Shown here piece by piece: positions 22,743 through 35,156 of a stretch of DNA of 64,000 bases (the first letter of the stretch is position 1; each line of letters starts with the position of its first letter). This stretch comes from Anolis sagrei (taxonomy: Eukaryota > Chordata > Lepidosauria > Squamata > Anolidae): the NCBI RefSeq assembly GCF_037176765.1, contig NC_090023.1:148998366-149062365 (forward strand), given 5' to 3'. The notes under the pieces were generated by a model that was given only the letters and a program-made list of their open reading frames with translations, ran no database searches and was not told the origin of the DNA. Both the position numbers and the translations under genes were made by a program.

Positions 22743-24715
22743 TGATGGCAGTCTCCTTTAATGTAAGGAGCTTTGGGCTATGCAAGTAATATTTTGGCTT
22801 TCGAATATTGTTGTTTCTCCTGATTAAAGACAAAAAAATATGGTAATATTGACCTTGTGATGAATGTACTGCCAGCTCTTAAATTTCCATGTGTGACCAT
22901 ATGAGGGGCGATTCTCTGCTCTTAAAGGGACAGTCACCCATGCGTTCCCCTCTCAATGTGATGACGTTGTTGTTCAACATCAGGAACTCACTAGTTCAGT
23001 GATATTCAAAGTCGTGGTCCCTGGAAACATACCAGACTCTGAGCCATTGACTTCTGTTCTTGGAATCAGCTTGAAACTACATCAAATGATCAGTGTAGAT
23101 GTGCAGTCATCAGTAAGTTACACTGTGTCCAGTAGTGCATTCTCCAAGATAACTATTGTTATGAGTGTAGAGTTTGATTTGATGGTCTTTTAGGAAGCCC
23201 TTTTAACAAGTTAAAAATTGAATATGAGAGTAATGTGAAAAAGGAATCTAGTAACATCTTTCATCCATAATAATACACTTATTTACATGAATTTAATCTA
23301 AGGAAGTGGACTAAGATTCACAAATGTCCATGCTGAAATAAACCAGTTAGCATCAAAGATGCTACTAGGTTACTTCCCACAAGAAGATTTTCATTTTTGC
23401 AAGGCAGCTATTGAAAATAAGTGGCAGAGTTTCACACGTTGAACACTAGGTGTTGCTCTGTAACTGCAAAAAGAATAAGAAGAAGCCAGCATCAACATGG
23501 ATGTTATTATATGCGAAGATTATCACTGGAAATATAACGTCATTTTAATGTGCCCCACCTCAAATTTAAGTAATACCAACTGACCTTTGGAAATTAAAGT
23601 TACAGAACACATCAAAACACTGCCCTTTTAAAATTGTAGAACTTTAACTGTTCGTTTGTGGATTAATTTTAATAGTCTTTTAGGTATGCTGTGAGACTGA
23701 CCAGACTTCAATTAGTCTTAATAGTTTGCACTTTGATATTATGACTATTCAACAATATAGTGTGAAAAAGAATAGTGGAAACTGGCAGGCTCCCCTCAAT
23801 ATTTCTGTTGTGTGATTTCAGCATCTGCAAGTACTGCTGGTTTGGAAGCCCAGTGTATCTGGCTAAACTCAAGGGCCAATTCAGGCAGAGATGGGTTAGG
23901 AAGCAAAACCATTGAGGTTTATACTCAATGACCAGATAGGTTGTCAAAGTACTGACATACACAACTGGAAATACAGAGCATTTTTATTCACTTGGACAGC
24001 TATTCAAGTAATCCGTGCCAGCTTCTGATTGGCACATTCTCAGGACTCTGTCAGTTGTCTCCTCTGATTGCTCTTTGTATGGCAGAAAATTCAATAAACT
24101 TTCATTGGATCATTTGAAGTGTCAGTCCATTTAATGGTCTGCCTCTGAGAGAAGTGCGATCTCAAAGGAATGTGGTGTGGCAATACATGATGGGCTTAAT
24201 GGGTTAATTTTGGTTGGCACAATAGGGTCAGTCCAGTGTACACAACAGATGCTTGTGTGTGATAACTATTTCAATAGGTGAAGCTGGCTTGAGGCAGGCA
24301 TGGGTGCTGGATCCTTTATCCAGATATCCCTGATCTCATCAATGGGAACAGGAAACACTCTGACATATATTCATTGAGTGATCTTCCCTCTGTCTCCCAG
24401 TCCACTGTGAAGGGATTATGGAATTTGGGATAAGAGATCTGGATGTGTTGGAGCAGCATTCCAAAGAACAATTCATGACAAAAAGGTTTTATTGGGAAAG
24501 GGTGTGTGTATTTGCCAGGTTCGATGAAGTGCACCCACGATTTCATATCTATTAATATATTTTATAATCTGGGGGTCTGATTTTTTGATATCATTCAGAG
24601 AGCACTTATATAACTTATGAGCCCACTTATGTACAGTGGGCTCTTCAGAGCCACTGGAATTTGGTTCCTGCTACTCAATGGATACCAAAACCAATGTATG
24701 CTCAGTAAAATGATA
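22743..24715. other. Intergenic stretch, little recognised
   Basis: No exon seen. Around 24040-24110 there is 'gattggcacattctcaggac' and an aataaactttcattgg signal that could belong to an LTR end, but without any partner or clear edge. Confidence 0.45.
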
Positions 24716-24725
24716 GTCCATATAT

Positions 24726-24860
24726 CAGTGGTTCTCAACCTGTGGGTCCTAAGGTGTTTTGGCCTACAACTCCCAGAAATCCCAGCCAGTTTACCAGCTG
24801 TTAGGGTTTCTGGGAGTTGAAGGCCAAAACAGCTGGGGACCCACAGGTTGAGAACCACTG
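24726..24860. mobile_element. 135-bp palindromic hAT MITE
   Basis: Terminal repeats CAGTGGTTCTCAACCTGTGG and its exact inverse; arms continue inward almost to the centre. Flanking 8-mers match at 7 of 8 (ccatatat / ccttatat). Confidence 0.92.
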
Positions 24861-25199
24861 CCTTATATCAAAAGACAAAATCAAGGTTTGGTTTTGTTTG
24901 TTTTTTTAAGTGTCCTCAAGCTTTGAGAATCAAGGTCCTCTGACATACCTCACAAATTTCACAAATGAAAATAAATACATATGCAACCAAGCAATGTCTA
25001 AGTGTGGCAAAAACGGCCAAAGATCCAGCTCAAAGGAGTTCCACAGTGAGGAAGAATACAAAAACTATGGATGTATCTACACTTACCATTATCCGGGACT
25101 AATCTGGCTCTGCCTTGTGTGTGATCCCCACAAGGACTCCCTCAACCACTACTGGCATGATGGGCTGTGTTGTGGTGGGAGGCCACTATGGTATGGAAG

Positions 25200-25602
25200 C
25201 AGGGGTGGCTCAACCCATTATGCAAAGTAAGCAGTTGCAGTATAGTTGATTTTGCCCAGGGGCACTCTTGAGGCTCTCTTGGGGGACAATAGACCTTGAC
25301 ATATGCGAGTTGTAGTTACTGGGATGTATAGTTCACCTGCAACCAAAGAGCATTCTGAACTCCACAAATGATGGAATTGAACCAAATATGGCACACAGAA
25401 CTCCCACGACAAACAGAAAATATATATCAGTGATTGGTTTTGGGGGGGGGGGGGTGGCAAAATACTGTTTGCTTACTGTTGAAAATTACCTAGGGCCACC
25501 TCTGTCCACGACGAACAATAAATATATATCAGTGATTGGTTGGGTGGGGGGGGGGCAATATACTGTTTGCTTACCTATGAAAATTACCTAGGGCCACCTC
25601 TG
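25200..25602. mobile_element. Non-autonomous hAT with module shared with Helitrons
   Basis: Ends CAGGGGTGGC and ggccacctctg, perfect 8-bp duplication TATGGAAG (25192-25199, 25603-25610). The interior at about 25296-25425 ('gagttgtagttactgggatg', 'caaagagcattctgaactcc', 'ggcacacagaactccca') is the same module found in the Helitrons at 33198 and 46845. The right half is a tandem duplicate of about 90 bp (25424-25514 and 25515-25602), each ending in 'ttacctagggccacctctg'. Confidence 0.92.
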
Positions 25603-25755
25603 TATGGAAGCTGGATGTGGTGGAGTAAGAGGACTGCCATTCTGTGTCCCCAGGTAATTTGGGAAATGCGGGATGGCAGAGGTAGATGCAACTGGTTCCA
25701 TTTTGGAATTAGCCCAACTCTTCCCACAGAGCCAAGTAGGAGATGTTCCAAATTC

Positions 25756-25875
25756 TGTACCAAATGTTTTGGACTTCAGCACCCACAATCCCTAACAGCT
25801 GGTATGCTGTCTGGGATTTCTGCGAGCTGAAGTCCAAAACACCTGGAGGAGCCCAATTTGAGAAACACTGCCCTG
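25756..25875. repeat. Degenerate palindromic hAT-like repeat
   Basis: Arms 'ttttggacttcagcaccca' and 'gctgaagtccaaaacacctg' are inverted, with 'gagaaacactgccctgg' to the right, resembling the internal palindrome and ends of hAT MITEs such as 24726. Edges not defined. Confidence 0.5.
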
Positions 25876-26224
25876 GTTTATTGAGAATGGTAACTCTGCC
25901 CCCTTCTTTCCTCTTCCTCACACTCTACTCTTCCCCCATCCCTGCAGGTTTTCAGCTGTAACACACTCTGCTCAGGTATGTGCTTGGCAGCCCTGGCAAA
26001 TACTGATGTGACTACTCCCATCCCTACAGCAATCTCCTGCTATTTTCTATGACTTATTCTGTACTTTGTTTCCCTTTGAAGTGAATGGCTACATTCCCAA
26101 CCATCCCCACCCAGATTCTCTTGGGTTTTTATGGCACATACAGTAAATGACTCAGACAGCAGCACTCACTGAAAAATTGCACTATGTGTTTGTTTTGGAG
26201 GTTATTATTACTGTGCTGCTGCTA

Positions 26225-27155
26225 CCAGAATGATGGCAGGGAGACAGCACATGGATTTAGCCAAAGGGGTTCCATGGGATCAGCATTCCTTCGAGCATTC
26301 CACAGATGAAAACTAGGATGCATGTGGCAAAGCAACATCAAAGTGTGGACATGATGGCAAAAGTTATGAATAAGGAGGAGCTCACATACTAGGAGAGGCT
26401 GTAGCAATTTGCTTTTGCTTGAACTTCCTGGGAAGGGCAAGAGTTTGCTCACTTATCTTCCTTCCTCCCTGAGTAATTTGAGCACAAAGAAACTACTTGA
26501 GGGTATGGATAAAACAGCTGATCCTTACCCTCCATCCATACTCACATTTCTTCCTTTCAGCCTGTATTTGTGCCGCTTCAAAATCCATAGCATTATTGGG
26601 TTACCTCCAGTTACAATACTTGAATACCAGGGCTTTGCAGGAATTTTTGAAGACATTACTGATGGAATCATTCCAGAAGTTGAGAGTAATGTTTGTAGAT
26701 GGTCCTTGTTTTGCAGGTATGCAATAGAGTTGGAAGGTAACAGCTTTATAAACAAGCATCTTGGTATCCCTACAAATGTCCCAATCCACGAACTCTTTAT
26801 GATTCATTCACAAAAAATGTGCTCACTGAGCTCATACAGCATTGATGTCGACTTTTGTGAAGAGATGGCTGCAAAGGTAGTGGGAATTGTCAACATTTTC
26901 AAGAATTATATCATTAAGCTGTATTGCTGGCATTGCAAAGATATCGGTTTGCACCTGCTGATAGAGCACTTTGGGTTTTTTTCTCCAATACTAAGTGAAA
27001 GGTCAAACTTTTCATATGCTTCTGCAAAGATGTTTGTTTAACTTTGTTTGATTTGTTATGTGTTTTATTATAATTTATACTGTTGTCTTGTTGTAAGCTG
27101 CTCTAAGTCCCTTTGGGAGATAGAGCAGGATATAAATAAATCTTAATTCATTCAT
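26225..27155 (+). mobile_element. Unclassified repeat ending in an L2-like tail
   Basis: The end, 'gtaagctgctctaagtccct' followed by 'gagatagagcaggatataaa' and taaat units, is a typical L2/CR1-group 3' tail in lizards. The stretch about 26290-26440 resembles 43120-43255 ('cacagatgaaaact', 'ttgcttttgcttgaacttcct'). A 210-codon open frame at 26409-27041 shows no motif that I recognise, and I do not call it a gene. Confidence 0.45.
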
Positions 27156-27159
27156 TTAT

Positions 27160-27725
27160 TCATTCATAAAGTAGCTTGTATGTCTTCATCTGAATGAGCA
27201 CAGACTACATTATCATCAGCATATTGGATCATATGTTGTGATCTTTTTGTTTTTAGCCTGCTCAGGTTAAAGTGCTTGCCGTCTGTCTGATACATGATTT
27301 CGGTGAGAAGCTTCCTGTCAAAAGGTGTAGAATCATAGCTATGAAGATGGAAAATAAGGTAGGGGCAATAACACATCCCTGTTTGACACGTGATTCCACT
27401 TTAAATGGGTCACTGTGGCAAACATTGCTATCAATTATTGTTGTTCTATCATTGCGAAGGAGCCACAGGATGTTCACAAATTTATCAGGTCATCTGATTT
27501 TCAGGAGGATGGTCCAGAGCCTTCTGTGTTGAAGGCTTTTGCAAAGTCAATGAATGCCATGTACAAATGTTGATTTTATTCCTCGATTTTTCTTGAGGCT
27601 GTTGTGCAGTGAAAACAATATCCACTGTTCCTCTGGAAAGGTGGAAACCATTTTGGTATTTAAGGAGGATGTCTTCTGAGATAGGTAGAAGGGTGTTTGA
27701 GAGGATTCAGGCTAGGATTTTTCCG
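27160..27725 (-). mobile_element. Non-LTR reverse transcriptase fragment
   Basis: The minus strand, in broken frames, reads RGTVDIVFTAQQ-like sequence, then RVKQGCVIAPTLFSIFIAMI, YQTDGKHFNLSRLK and IQYADDNVVCAHSDED. VKQGC..AP and YADD are reverse-transcriptase palm motifs of non-LTR elements. Clade not decided. Several frame breaks; not a host gene. Confidence 0.8.
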
Positions 27726-28094
27726 GAGGAAATTAAAAAGGTGATACCTTAATAGTTTCCATAGTCTGTTCTTTCTCCCTTTTTGTTTCCCCCCACAATT
27801 GCAATGCAGATGTTACATATTTTGGTCAAGATATAATGCTTCCCCTCCCTCCTCCTCTTGATCTTCTCTGTTGACTTGCTGTTTCCTTGGCAATAAATAT
27901 TATTACTTTGAAGATGTGTGTATTCTCCTTGCTAAGTTGAGTGTTAAATATGTTTGCACTTTGAACTCATTTTGTAGCAACTGAAATAAGCCAAGGACAA
28001 AGGGGTAGTAAGAAGAGGAGAGAGAGACTGAGACATTTTGAAAAACATATGAAAAATGGAATTACAAAGGATTAATCATAATTGTTTCTTGTGA

Positions 28095-28745
28095 TGGCGT
28101 GTCAGGCCCCACTTGTATGTGAATGTACAGTTGAATTGTTTGGCTATTATGTACTGCTTTCTATTAATGTTGTTTGCATCTGTTGAATTGCCTTCCCTGC
28201 TTAATTGTTGGCTCCTCCCCTTCCTAGGGAAGAGGGCAGGGCTTTCTTTTCATTCTACCATCAGACAGCTTTATAGACGGACGTGAAAAAGATTTGGCTC
28301 TAAAGCCCTTGTTTAAGCTATCTCTCATCACCAATTCTTAGGTTTTTACCCTTGAGACTCACACTTCATGCCCGGATCTTCCTGGACGACATTGAGGAGT
28401 CTCAAGAGCCTTCAAACCAGTCCTTTGGCACTAGAGGAAGACTTTGTGCCTTCAAATATAGGCCATTTGGACTGGGATTGTGGATGCTCAGGCATTCACA
28501 GCCATTGAGAAAGAGGGAACTTGGAAAGCTTCTCAGCTGCAAACTCCTTGGACCCAAGACTTCAGAGACTGTAACATATATTTTCTTTATCCCTGTTGAA
28601 ACATCAAGTTTATGCCTAAGAAAGATAACTCATCATGAATAATAAACACCATTTTGAGATATCTGTTGTGTCTTGGTCCTTGGGAGTTCCGGTTGCCTAA
28701 ACGAGGACAAGAAGCAATCCTCTGGGGAGAGATGTTACGTCCATT
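28095..28745 (+). mobile_element. Possible old LTR or retroelement fragment
   Basis: Unique block beginning near tgtcaggccccacttg with a GC-box-like 'gctcctccccttcctaggg', an ataataaacacc polyadenylation-like signal near 28640 and a following T/G-rich 'tgttgtgtcttggtcc'. The order fits an LTR, but no partner or internal genes are seen. Fossil of uncertain family. Confidence 0.35.
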
Positions 28746-30300
28746 TTTCTTTCACCAAGGTCTATAGACCCCAGGCGCGACAGCACATTTCTGCCAAGTT
28801 GGAAGCTATGTAACAAATTTATACCGCCTTGCTCAGCCAATTGTCGACTCAACTTTTATTCTTGATGCCAGCAATAAAGGCACATTTAGGAAAAAACAAA
28901 CAAACCTGCTATCCTTCTGGAGCTGTGTTCACAACCATTTACTCACTTCAGCACTCTGGTCATCTCCCAGACAGGAGCTTTCTGTGTTTAAAAAGGATTC
29001 TCAAAATATGTGCTGCCTACCAATCACCTACAAATATGGAGTACGTCATGCAATAGGATTTGAATTCATCTGTAGGTGAAGAGGCTCAAAAGACAGATTA
29101 AAAGCATCTGTGATAATGTCCTGAGGGAGGTCATTGGCCTTTATCATTGAGGAACAGATAGTGCATAGCTGATCTATCACTGTCCATAGCTGATCCACCA
29201 CAAACTTTTTATTTGGAACCAGTCCTACCCTTAGGTAGTGTCAAAAGACCACTTTAAGTGGCAAGTGCTGGAGGATGGGAAGCGGCACTCAAGAGTTACA
29301 ACAAAGCTCTGTGGGTCACATGGCCAATTCCATACCTCCTAAGGTAGCTTGTGCTCCCTGAAGGATTTTGGTCTTTTTGTGGCTTCATCTTTATTCCAAC
29401 ATATGCAATTTCAGTCTTTAAATAGCCTTAAATCACAAGCCAGCTCAGGTTGTGCCTTGCCTAGAAGACACTTCCCTGGGTGCAGAAAGGACTAATTTGG
29501 CAAGAAGCACCTCCTCCAGGGACCAGGCTTGGTTTTATTTCTCAAAGGGCGATTAGCAGCACTACCACACACAATTTATTTCTGTTTATTGTGCACATGG
29601 GGTTGCACAAATAATTTTCTGTATACCCTAGGTATGATAGTGGTTCACCCATCTGATCCTGCCTTTTAAATTCATCAGCTGCAACTTCATAACTGATTAG
29701 AAGCAGCAAAAAAGTAGGACATTCGATTTGGGTCAAAGGATTCCTCAAGCTGGCATGGATGGATGTTAGATGTCAGTAAATGTCAACTCTCTATTGTGAG
29801 CTTCACTCTGCAAGACGGTAGTTAAGGCGTACACCAACCATAATGATGTTTAACTGCTGCCAGCCTGACACTTTTTCTTATCCTCATAAAATGTGAATAG
29901 CTGCCTTTTAACCTTTCTCTCATGCACCCGTTTTCTCGCTCTCTATAATTTGCTGCATGAGAATATGTGAGCTACCCAAGACAAATGTCAAAAATGAAGA
30001 GTTCCAGGAAGAATTTATTGTGCATGCTCCAGAGAAAGGAAGGGTTTGTGCAATGATGTGACAAACAAGCTATTTTTCACCTTCTTTCTTCCCCAGTGTA
30101 TATTTTGGCAGGATGAGAATAAAATGTGCTCAGTTCAGAACAATAATATCTTCTGATCTCTGAAACTAAACCAAAGTCACACAAGCAAATCAGTTAAGAA
30201 AACTGAGCCATGCACCTGCAAACAAATTCCTCGATTTACAAGAGAGTAGGAAATGGTGTGCATATTTCACACTTGTAGGACTAATCTTTTCAGGTCTCTT
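28746..30300. other. Intergenic stretch, no feature recognised
   Basis: No exon or element termini seen. Short open frames lack conserved motifs. Confidence 0.5.
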
Positions 30301-30302
30301 GG

Positions 30303-30430
30303 GCACTGCTTCTCAAACTGTGGGTCCTGGCTCTGAATGGGGTCAACTTAGCTCAATGATGAAGTTCAAAAAAAATATGAATGTCACCTTTTGGCTGTTA
30401 CAATTTACAAAGATTTGTTGTGCAGTGATT
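30303..30430 (+). repeat. One-ended hAT-like fragment
   Basis: 'actgcttctcaaactgtggg' resembles the left end of hAT MITEs with a TCTCAA core; the matching right end is absent. Confidence 0.4.
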
Positions 30431-30484
30431 ACAGTGGACTCTACAGAACATGCTTCAGCTGTACTTCATAAAAGGAAAAGCCAG

Positions 30485-30850
30485 CCTGTCTAGCAAGCCT
30501 TGCAAGATAGGGGGACAGGAGGAGTGTGACCCTACTGGTCCTCCTAGACCTTTCAGTGGCATTCGATGCCATCAACCATGGTATTTTTCTGGAGCGCCAT
30601 GTGGGGATGAGACTGGAAGGCACTGTACTTCAGTGGTTCCAGTCCTTCCTCTCGGGACGTCTCCAGAAAGTGGTGTTGGCGCAGTGCTTTTGGCTGTTGG
30701 GTCCCACAAGGCTCACCATTATCCCTGATGTTAATATCTACATGAAACTTCTGGGAGAAATCATCCGGAGTTTTGGCATTCGGTACCATCTGTATGCAGA
30801 CGATGCCGAACTCTACTATTCCTTTCCATCACATGAAAAATTTCTTGGGT
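30485..30850 (+). mobile_element. L2-like LINE reverse transcriptase fragment
   Basis: Encodes LLVLLDLSVAFDAINHGIFL (palm motif A), VLQWFQSFLSGRLQKVV, then NIYMKLLGEIIRSFGIRYHL and YADDAELYYSF (catalytic YADD). Typical L2-group order with a small gap in the middle. Broken at both ends. Confidence 0.88.
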
Positions 30851-31332
30851 GAAAAGAAATTCCAAGATTGTTCAGAAAGAGATAAAACTTTTATCCCTGT
30901 TGTTCCCATGGTATTTTGGATGTGGTAGGCCAATATGCTTGCAAGGCCGCTGGATCCTGTGGAACATACCAAGACTTTCTTTGGCCAAGATGTAGTAGCC
31001 TTGAAGTAATAATGGAGCTTTTTCTAAGATTGTTCAGTCTGCATTTTTACAGATAACCCCATTACTGCAGGTGCCAGGGGGAAAAAACCGCATGCCTGAA
31101 GTCAGCCCACAGAAATCTATCTTAATGGGCAATGCTCCAGAAAGTGATGTCTCAGCAATCACATTCCTGATGGCAGAAGCTGCAAAACATTATATAAGAC
31201 CAATTGATCTCTTGTAAGTTATCTTAGTTAGGATTTCATTCCATTTGGGGGAGGGGGAAGAAGGTGAAACCATCTTCTTATTGTAGAGTTCTGTGCCTTT
31301 CCGTGTCGTTTGAAAGTGGAGAACACAGTGAC

Positions 31333-31471
31333 CTTCCAGACGGACCCTATATCCCAGGTTTTCTGTTTATCCCAGATTATCTAGCAGTGCGGACTCATAT
31401 AATCCAGTTTAAAGCAGAAAACCTGGGATCAGATCCTGGGATATAGGGCCTGTCTGGAAGGGCCCTTGGTC
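31333..31471. repeat. Palindromic MITE, variant
   Basis: Left arm 'ccttccagacggaccctata' + tcccagg; right arm cctggga + 'tatagggcctgtctggaagg'. Centre near 31400 holds 'gactcatataatccagttta' as in the other family members. Confidence 0.8.
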
Positions 31472-33197
31472 TACCTCATCACACGTTGACTCCAACCATC
31501 TCAACAGCAATCACCCACTTCATTCACCACCACATGCAGAAAGGTTGTCTCCACCATATTACTTCCTTTTCCTTTTTTTTACAAAAAAATAAAAATAAAA
31601 GATAAGGGTACATACACAGTAATGGAAGTGCAATATCTCAGATTTTTGGGAAATACTCAATATTCTGAAATTTTGATAATTACATCGTATAGTTGTTTGA
31701 TTTTTTTAAAATTGCTGTTGAAGGGTCTATCCTTGTGGAGGAAGTAGAATTGAGGAAAACCTAAGACTGCCCACTTGAATACCAACAAATAAACTTCATA
31801 AAATGCTAATTACATGGAGAAATGCAATTGCCATCATACATTAAACTTTGCATCTTTTCAAACTTCTAAGCACGTACACACGACTGGAGTTTATAGTTAC
31901 CTGACTCAAAAAATGCCCCGTTGATCAACACCTGGAAATAGTAATGAGTTATCTGATGGCATTCGTGGGACTCCGATTTTAAAGTGTGAAGAAACAGGAG
32001 GAAGTCTTCATGTGATGTGGTCCTTATAAGGGACGGATCCTAAAAACTGAGCTGGATTCAAAATGTGGCTGTTGGTACTTCCTTTTGTGCTCTACTTTTA
32101 TCTTAACTAGCTCTAGAGGTTGTCTTAAATTGAATGATGGGCAGAAGGGTCTCGATCAATAAGGCCTTAGGTCACTATTCCACATTTTTTCAAGTATCCC
32201 AAAGTTGCTTCCATGGTTTATAATGAGGTCTTGTCATAGCTAAAACATGGTACTTATATTGCCCCAATGTTTTCCATAGCTAAAGCCATTCTGCCTAAAA
32301 CAGTCCGTATATGTGGTAGCTTACTATCTGCTCCACCTTCATAGCTGTATATTTGTAAATGATGGTACTATAGCTGCGTGTATCTTATTGCATATGACTG
32401 TGTGCCTCTTCCAAATCCAAGACAAAATCAACCATCTCACATTTGTATGTTTTGAGCTAAAAAGCTGATACTTATGAGACCACCCCTGTCCCTCTGCCCC
32501 CCTGATAATTATGCTTGAGCTTCACATATGCCAAGGTTCAGGTTGTAGTTGCCATTAAATTACCTTACCATTTTGAGATACATTTCTCATCTGTCCTTTC
32601 AAAGGGAAGAATAATAAATGTGTCCTTTTTCAGACTTAAACCAATTAGCTTAAAGCTAATTATATGTGATACATTTTAGCTCTCTTGGTGGTTTGGAAAG
32701 GTTCCCTAGCCATTTGTGGTACACTTTGGATGCCCTATTTTGTGGAACTGGTGTCCTGTTTCCAAATTTTTCATAGTACACGTGTTTCCTTGAAGTACAC
32801 ACACGCAGCATTTCAGGAGTCTAAATGATAGAGATTACTTTATGGTTATGAAATCTGTATGAAAGGCCTGAGCATCTGTATAACTATCTTCCGACTAACA
32901 TACAAACGCAAGAAGTCCCATAAAAAGATGCCATGGCATGTTTGTTGGTACAAGAGAAGCTAAAGCATTATAGGACAACCCTTTAATTTACTCCAAAGTT
33001 GGCAATATTAGTGCGTAGGAGATATCCCACAATGACTCATCTGTGTTCGGGTAGTACATTCTCTCCCTCTCTCCCTCCCCCCTCTCCCCAATTGACTTTT
33101 TGTTATGTGATTTTCCCTCCTTTCAGATTCATTTTCCTTATCTATAATGAATGGACTATATTTTTCACTTTAATAATGGATTCAGTATAATTAATAA
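31472..33197. other. Intergenic stretch, no feature recognised
   Basis: AT-rich; a CCCTCT-rich run at 33060-33090. No exon or element ends found. Confidence 0.5.
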
Positions 33198-34190
33198 TCT
33201 ATATATATATAAATGCTCTGTGCATAATGAGTACCTTAAAAACAAAAGAACCAATGAACGAAATTACACCACATTTGGCAACAAAACGTCTCACTACACA
33301 AGGAGTGACCATCACTCAAAAATTATGATTTTGTCATTTGGGAGTTGCAGTTGCTGGGATTTATAGTTCACCTACAATCAAAGAACATTCTAAACTCCAC
33401 CAACAATGGAATTGAACCAAACTTGGCACACAGAACTCCCATGACCAACAGAAAATACTGAAAGGGTTTGGTGGGCATTGACCTTGAATTTTGGAATTGT
33501 AGTTCACCTCCATCCAGAGAACACTGTGGACTCAAACAATGATGGATCTGGACCAAACTTGGCATGAATAATCAATATGCCCAAATATAAAAACAGATGG
33601 CATCTGGGGGAACTAGACCTTGACATTTGGGAGTTGTAGTTATAGGGATTTATAGTTCACCCGCACTCAAAGAGCATTCCAAACTCACCAACGATGGAAT
33701 TGGGCCAAACATCCCACACAGAATCCCCATGACCAACAGAAAATACTGTGTTTTCTGGTGGTCTTTGGTGACCCTTCTGACTCCCCCCTGGTGAGCCCCC
33801 CCCCCCCGCCCCAGGGTCTTGACTTCCCAGGTTGAGAAATGCTGCCTTAAGGCCATCCAGTCCAACTCCCTTCAACAGGGCAAGAAAACATAATCAAAGT
33901 CCTCCTGACAAAGGGCCATCCAGCCATTCACACACACACATATATGTATATGACAGCTGCAGTATCATAGATTTGAAAGGGACCCCTGAAGAAGAACAAT
34001 GATATGTTGCATGTTCCAGAGTAGGCAAACCAGACAATCTCCACATCAACACTGGCAAAGAAACAGCAAGAAATACTGTTTACCCACAAGAAGAAAGAAA
34101 TTACATATATTAGAAACCAACACTTTCTCATTACTTTATTTTCCAGATCACCAGACTGGGCCACAGCAATGCGTGGCAGGGGACTGCTAG
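33198..34190 (+). mobile_element. Non-autonomous Helitron
   Basis: Begins TCTATATATATATAAATG directly after an A and ends in CTAG before a T. Just inside the 3' end is a hairpin GCCAC-agcaatgc-GTGGC (about 34160-34177), the rolling-circle terminator shape of Helitrons. No Rep/helicase is encoded. The module 'gggagttgtagtt..gggatttatagttcacc' is present three times (from about 33338, 33494 and 33627). Confidence 0.85.
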
Positions 34191-34324
34191 TCTATTCATA
34201 ATGATGATGGTTTAGATAGTTTGACAAAGTATGATAGTATATTTCTAAATAACCTTAAATAATTAAACAGAGCATTCTAGATTAATTGATAAAGCAAGCA
34301 AGGAATTCTGTCAATAGTAATAGA

Positions 34325-34325
<1 letters not shown>

Positions 34326-34371
<46 letters not shown>
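34326..34371. repeat. (AAT)n microsatellite
   Basis: About 15 AAT units. Confidence 0.97.
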
Positions 34372-34373
<2 letters not shown>

Positions 34374-34394
34374 GACAGGAATTACAGAATTGGA

Positions 34395-34560
34395 CTTGAG
34401 GACAACTACCTTGAAATTGAGTCAACTAAATTACACCGGCTAGGCTGTAGATTAAGACTCCAAAAATTTGAATCCCTGCTCTGCCATGTAAACCTACTGG
34501 ATGAACTTGGGCAAGTCACACTTTCTCATCCTTCTCTATTGAACTTTCAAGTGAATCAAT
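34395..34560 (+). mobile_element. MIR-like SINE fragment
   Basis: 'aaatttgaatccctgctctg' (B-box region) then 'gaacttgggcaagtcacact' match the core of MIR-type tRNA SINEs. Both ends are worn. Confidence 0.6.
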
Positions 34561-34939
34561 GTTGGGGCTAATTCATAAGATTGCAATGAAGGAAAAAATT
34601 CTCGCAAATAAAGATGTAAAGTTAATGGGCCTAATGTTTGTATCCATCTAAGTCCATTAAAATAATATTTAAAGAAATAAGATTTACGTGATCATTCCTG
34701 TATTGATGACCAAAAATGTATGAAACAGTAAATGTGTGTGACTTTTCTGTGCATTATTGAGCAAAAATGGAAATTGTACAAATGTAAAATATGTATCAGT
34801 AATTTCAGAATTATACCATTTTCCTCCATGAGAGATACTGGTGTTCATTGATTTGAGGAAATAATGTAAAAAAAAAATGAAATAATGTTTGCACCCTGCC
34901 TGCAGAGACTATAATGGATATAGTTCAAATACAGGAAGG

Positions 34940-35156
34940 TGCTGCAGCTGGGTGGAAGCATTGCTCGAGGCTTCGCCCACAACACGGGAGGCTTCCTGTG
35001 TTGCCCTGGATCCAATGGAGATAGCACAGGTCCTCTGTAGAATGGTGATACTTCCCACATCTGATGGGGAAAACATCATTGAGAGGATGCTGCGTGTGGG
35101 GCAACAGATTCGCACCACTGACCCTTCACTTTTTGCCGCAATGCCAGGTGAAGCGG
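34940..35156. repeat. Unclassified interspersed repeat, left part
   Basis: 'catctgatggggaaaacatc' and 'gtggggcaacagattcgc' recur in diverged form at about 56320-56420, 58230-58330 and 62240-62280. Split at 35157 by a SINE; it resumes at 35491. Confidence 0.6.

Noticed and set aside
23990-24130. LTR end
   Set aside because: An aataaa signal and short flanking pattern only; no partner, edges or internal region.
26409-27041. 210-codon open frame as a host gene
   Set aside because: No domain motif, no splice context, ends in an L2-like LINE tail; its start overlaps a repeat seen again near 43120.
34326-34371. CRISPR-like or satellite array
   Set aside because: Plain trinucleotide microsatellite, without spacers.
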